Source: CATQHW01 sp965215345 (GTDB lineage Bacteria > Spirochaetota > Spirochaetia > SZUA-6 > Bin103). Taken from it: a stretch of 64,000 nucleotides of DNA. The notes beneath the pieces are model-generated. The model saw only the letters and a program-made list of their open reading frames with translations, was not told where the DNA came from and did not search any database. The stretch's first letter is position 1. Each line of letters begins with the position of its first letter. This document shows positions 61,489-64,000 of the stretch, in pieces. The position numbers and the translations under genes are program-made. Location of the stretch: contig CBDCDL010000001.1 in NCBI GenBank assembly GCA_965215345.1, positions 434,001 to 498,000 on the forward strand, written 5' to 3'.

Positions 61489-61875
61489 GTGGAGCTCAGG
61501 GAGGAAATCAAGCGGCACGTTCAGGTATGCCTTGAGGCGCTGCGGCGCAACGAGCTCGATGAGGAGAGCCTGCGGCGCATCGCGGAGCTGGCCGAACGGC
61601 TTGCTGTTGCTGGCGGCCGGCAGAACCTGCTCTATCTGCAAGCCGAGCAGACCTCGGTCACGAGCAGGGTGATCGGCATGAGTCTGTTCGTCGACGGCGA
61701 GTTCACCGACGGCCCGGACGACCCGGACGACTGGCCGTATCAGACGGTCGGCGATGCGCTGGCCGATGGCTGGCGGATCGTCAAGTTCCCGGAGATGGCG
61801 ATCCTGCTCGACGAACGGCGCACCTACGGACTGGGCTGCGAGTTCATCCTGGAGAAGTGGAGGGAGGCAACATGA
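61489..61875 (+). CDS. Uncharacterised small protein, partner of a PhyH gene (copy 2)
   Basis: A 128-aa protein from GTG 61489. It has the same conserved block as the protein at 53278-53724: QTSVTSRVIGMSLFVDGEF, DDWPYQTVGDALADGWRIVK, FPEMAILLDERRTYGLGCEF and ILEKWRE. The N-terminal 45 residues are helical with VQVCLEALRRNELDEESL. Its TGA overlaps the ATG of the PhyH gene (bases 61872-61875), giving tight translational coupling. The two partner proteins differ mainly in length at the N-terminus. Function unknown. Confidence 0.78.
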   Translation: MELREEIKRHVQVCLEALRRNELDEESLRRIAELAERLAVAGGRQNLLYLQAEQTSVTSRVIGMSLFVDGEFTDGPDDPDDWPYQTVGDALADGWRIVKFPEMAILLDERRTYGLGCEFILEKWREAT

Positions 61876-62731
61876 GGCTGCACGACTGCGAACCGACCAT
61901 GATCGACACCCAGGTCCTGGAGTTCTGCAAGAAGGGATACCTGACGCTGGAGGGAGTCGTCGGCGACGACATCAACCGGCGCACGGTCGAGTTCGTGGAG
62001 ACCAGGGGCAGCGAGCCGAGCGAGATCCTGCAGCAGGACTGGTTCATGGACAACGTCATCCTGCAGCCCGACGCCGCCGGGGCGGTCCGCTCCCTGCTCG
62101 GCAGGAACTTCGGCCTGCCGGTCCTGGTGAGCAATCACCGGGTCACCTGTCCCATGCCTCGGCAGCAGTGGCACCGGGACGGCAACTCTCCGCACGGCCC
62201 GGCGCTCCGGTACCTGCAGGTCTTCTACTACCCCCAGGCGGTCCCGCGGCAGATGGGCCCCACGGAGGTGCTGCCCGGCTCCCACTTTCTCTACACCAAC
62301 GGACAGCTCCCGCAGAACTACATGGGCCACTACGGCGGGATCCGCGGGTCGCACTACACCACCGCGCCGGCGGGGACGATCTTCCTGACGGTCTACTCGA
62401 TCTGGCATCGTCGCAGCGCGTCGACCGGCTCCGGGGTCCGCAACAACCTGAAGTACAACTACTTCCGCACGGCATCCGTGTCGCCGGAGCGGGACTGGAT
62501 CCGCGAGGACGGCTTCGACTTCGCGACCGCGGACTACGGGTTCGGCGAGCCGCTCACCTACCGGCAGCAGCACCGGGACACCATCGACAACGCGGAGATG
62601 TTCTGCTGGCTGTGCGGCAAGGCCGAAGAGTTCCGCGTCCTGGGCGGTCAGGGGTGGCCGTGGTACCGAACTCCGACAACCACGCGCTCATCGCGCCGCC
62701 GTACGGGGTGCCGGAGGGGCTGGACTCCTAA
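61872..62731 (+). CDS. PhyH family dioxygenase with probable 3' frameshift
   Basis: From ATG 61872. The iron motif is H101-R-D103 in QQWHRDGNSPHGP, the distal histidine about H179 in YSIWHRRSAS and R190 follows; EVLPGSHFLYTNGQLP is the family turn. The frame stays open to 62813, but after GGQGWPWYR it becomes arginine- and serine-rich. A one-base shift near 62663 restores NSDNHALIAPPYGVPEGLDS and a stop at 62731, a natural-looking end, so I give that as the end. The catalytic core is not affected. It is coupled to a partner-protein gene upstream, and its sequence differs clearly from the copy at 52380. Confidence 0.85.
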
Positions 62732-63573
62732 GTCCAGGCGGTCGATCTTGGCAGCGTCCCCCCGTGTCCGTCGCGGCGGACCGGGACCGGCGTGGCCTTC
62801 AGCTCCCGGATGAGCTCGATCAGGCCCTCGACGGCCGCTTCCAGGAACAGCTCACCCTTCTCCTTCGTCGCCTTCGTCGCGTCTCCCATCACGCCGCTGG
62901 CCGTGAGGCTGCTCCAGTGGGGCATGAGGCGGGCGGCCGACCCCTGTGGGTGCGCGCCCTCCAGCAGGTCGATGCTGAAGCTCGGCGGCAGCGGCGTCCG
63001 CTCGTCCACGGCCTTTGACATGTCGACCAAGTCGGGCTCCAGCGCCAAGTAGAGCGATGTCTCGTACTCGCCGGCGTGTGCGGCGCCGTTGAAGTCGGAG
63101 TCCCGCAGGTTCAGCGCCACATCCTTCACGCGCCGCAGGTCCCAGTGGCTGGCGAAGGCGCAGAGGATGCGGCTTTCGTATTCCACGTTCGCAAGGCGCG
63201 CCGCCATGTCGAGGGGCGATGCGTTGCTGCCGTGCCCGTTGATGATCAGGATGCGCGCGAAGCCCTGGTGGGCCAGGCTGCAGCACACGTCCCTCACGTA
63301 GCGGATGAACGTGTCCCAGCCGATGGTGAGCGTGCCCGGGTAGTCCATGTGGTGCGGGCTGTAGCCGTGCGGCACGGCCGGCACCAGGATGGCCTCCCGC
63401 GGGATCCGGGACACGGCGCGGTCGCAGATGCGGGTCGCCAGCACGACGTCGGTGTCGACCGGCAGGTGCGCGCCGTGGTCTTCGTAGGTTGCCACGGGCA
63501 GGACGGCCACGCGATCCTGCCGGGCGGCGTCCCTGACCTCGTGCATGGTCATCTGGGCGAAGCGGTATTTCAC
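62728..63573 (-). CDS. Creatininase family protein
   Basis: A 281-aa protein from GTG 63573 (open up to 63630). Typical features: AVLPVATYEDHGAHLPVDTD, with the metal-binding E-D-H-G-x-H-L-P-x-D-T-D pattern, GYSPHHMDYPGTL, ILIINGHGSN and AHAGEYETSLYLAL, which supply further metal ligands. The family hydrolyses cyclic amides such as creatinine or acts in cofactor or redox-cofactor maturation (for example the mycofactocin type). It converges with the PhyH gene, the ends overlapping by four bases. The end contains SSLTASGVMGDATKATKEKGE, as usual for the family. Confidence 0.9.
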   Translation of the reverse strand: MKYRFAQMTMHEVRDAARQDRVAVLPVATYEDHGAHLPVDTDVVLATRICDRAVSRIPREAILVPAVPHGYSPHHMDYPGTLTIGWDTFIRYVRDVCCSLAHQGFARILIINGHGSNASPLDMAARLANVEYESRILCAFASHWDLRRVKDVALNLRDSDFNGAAHAGEYETSLYLALEPDLVDMSKAVDERTPLPPSFSIDLLEGAHPQGSAARLMPHWSSLTASGVMGDATKATKEKGELFLEAAVEGLIELIRELKATPVPVRRDGHGGTLPRSTAWT

Positions 63574-63723
63574 GGTGAGATCCCCCGGTCGCGGATGATT
63601 CCCGGTTCGGTCCGTGACGCGCAATCCCATGGATTCCCGGTTCCCAGGGCGGCGCCGTTGGACTGCACGCCGGCCAAGTGAGCGGGGCGAAGGCGGCGCC
63701 GGTACGGTCGTGGCGGTGGCCGA

Positions 63724-64000
63724 TCATGCAAGGTCGGGGCGCGGGTCGCCGACGTGGGCGGCGTAGTAGAGGGGCAGGAAGGTGAGCCGCTGTTCCGGCA
63801 GGCGGGCGTAGGGTTCGGAGTACAGGACCGTCCCGTGCGGACATCTGCTCGCTGCCGGGATGAGCGGCAGCGCCTGTGCTCGCCAGCTCGGCATCCCGGC
63901 GAGCACCTTCAACGAGAACCGGCGCGCCGGCGTCATCGCCGACCCCACACCCGCTCCGGTCGCCGCCGCAGACGCTGCGCAGGCGGCCACCGATCTTGGC
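63724..64000 (-). CDS. Unrecognised gene, 3' end only (runs off the right edge)
   Basis: The minus-strand frame is open to the right edge and ends at TGA 63724. The visible C-terminus reads SRCPHGTVLYSEPYARLPEQ and LTFLPLYYAAHVGDPRPD, with several aromatic residues, and is plausible coding sequence, but no family could be assigned. The more upstream visible part is alanine-rich. The creatininase gene is downstream on the same strand with a 150-base gap. Confidence 0.5.
   Translation of the reverse strand, partial: PRSVAACAASAAATGAGVGSAMTPARRFSLKVLAGMPSWRAQALPLIPAASRCPHGTVLYSEPYARLPEQRLTFLPLYYAAHVGDPRPDLA

Overview
The window is about 64 kb of high-GC (roughly two-thirds G+C by eye) bacterial chromosome, coding on both strands, with no rRNA, tRNA or CRISPR visible. 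Its content is typical of an uncultured, probably host- or marine-associated heterotroph. There are seven phytanoyl-CoA-dioxygenase-like (PhyH) proteins, two sulfatases (one broken), several five-bladed-propeller glycoside-hydrolase-like proteins, an alpha-L-fucosidase, amidohydrolases, a creatininase-like and an acetamidase-like enzyme, and many toxin-antitoxin modules. Similar mixtures are known from sponge-symbiont and Spirochaete or Poribacteria metagenome bins, but nothing here fixes the taxon; that placement is inference.

Layout. 1-5.5 kb: acetamidase 3' part, PhyH, two unrelated P-loop ATPases with nuclease-like C-termini, a truncated metallo-hydrolase, a cupin. 5.5-9.5 kb: a sulfatase gene split by a complete IS66-type element (tnpA-tnpB-tnpC) with 8-bp target duplications. 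9.5-13.3 kb: sparse region with a lipoprotein, two overlapping TIM-barrel amidohydrolases (the first lacks the usual metal motif) and a small membrane protein. 13.3-15.8 kb: egtB-egtD (ergothioneine). 15.8-20.2 kb, minus strand: MoxR ATPase/DUF58/membrane-protein operon plus an exported protein. 21.2-24.4 kb: overlapping operon of two propeller proteins and a VOC protein. 24.5-25.3 kb: MNT/HEPN pair. 25.3-32.8 kb: PhyH genes, a frameshifted NYN gene, an AraD1/FAH-fold protein, a Gfo/Idh/MocA oxidoreductase and a PhyH-nitrilase fusion. 32.9-35 kb: ABC permease/ATPase. 35-37.8 kb: small proteins, PP2C phosphatase, sterol-desaturase-type hydroxylase. 37.9-40.9 kb: two more propeller proteins. 40.9-41.7 kb: AT-rich gap leading into an NYN-cold-shock protein. 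43-50.2 kb: toxin-antitoxin island (HEPN/MNT, DUF4160/DUF2442-HTH, RHH/PIN, RHH-MNT/HEPN, single-chain MNT-HepT), interrupted by the fucosidase and a PhyH gene. 50.2-53.7 kb: internally deleted dehydrogenase, intact sulfatase, PhyH and a small partner protein. 53.7-55.1 kb: DUF3782-like nuclease-fold protein and a Phd/VapC pair. 55.1-61.4 kb: two copies of an ABC-3'-end / secreted protein / coiled-coil protein cassette flanking two complete ABC exporters; the second copy is decaying. 61.5-64 kb: a second small-partner/PhyH operon, creatininase-like protein, and an unrecognised gene running off the edge.

The most striking observations are a conserved two-gene operon (a ~130-150 aa uncharacterised protein translationally coupled to a PhyH dioxygenase) present twice; a PhyH-nitrilase fusion of about 737 aa; a single-polypeptide MNT-HepT; the duplicated ABC/secreted/coiled-coil cassette; a fucosidase 3' remnant that now encodes the tail of an HTH protein; and repeated 15-bp in-frame tandem arrays inside unrelated genes. 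Several genes differ from a full-length reading frame by a single base, which can mean recent decay or assembly error.
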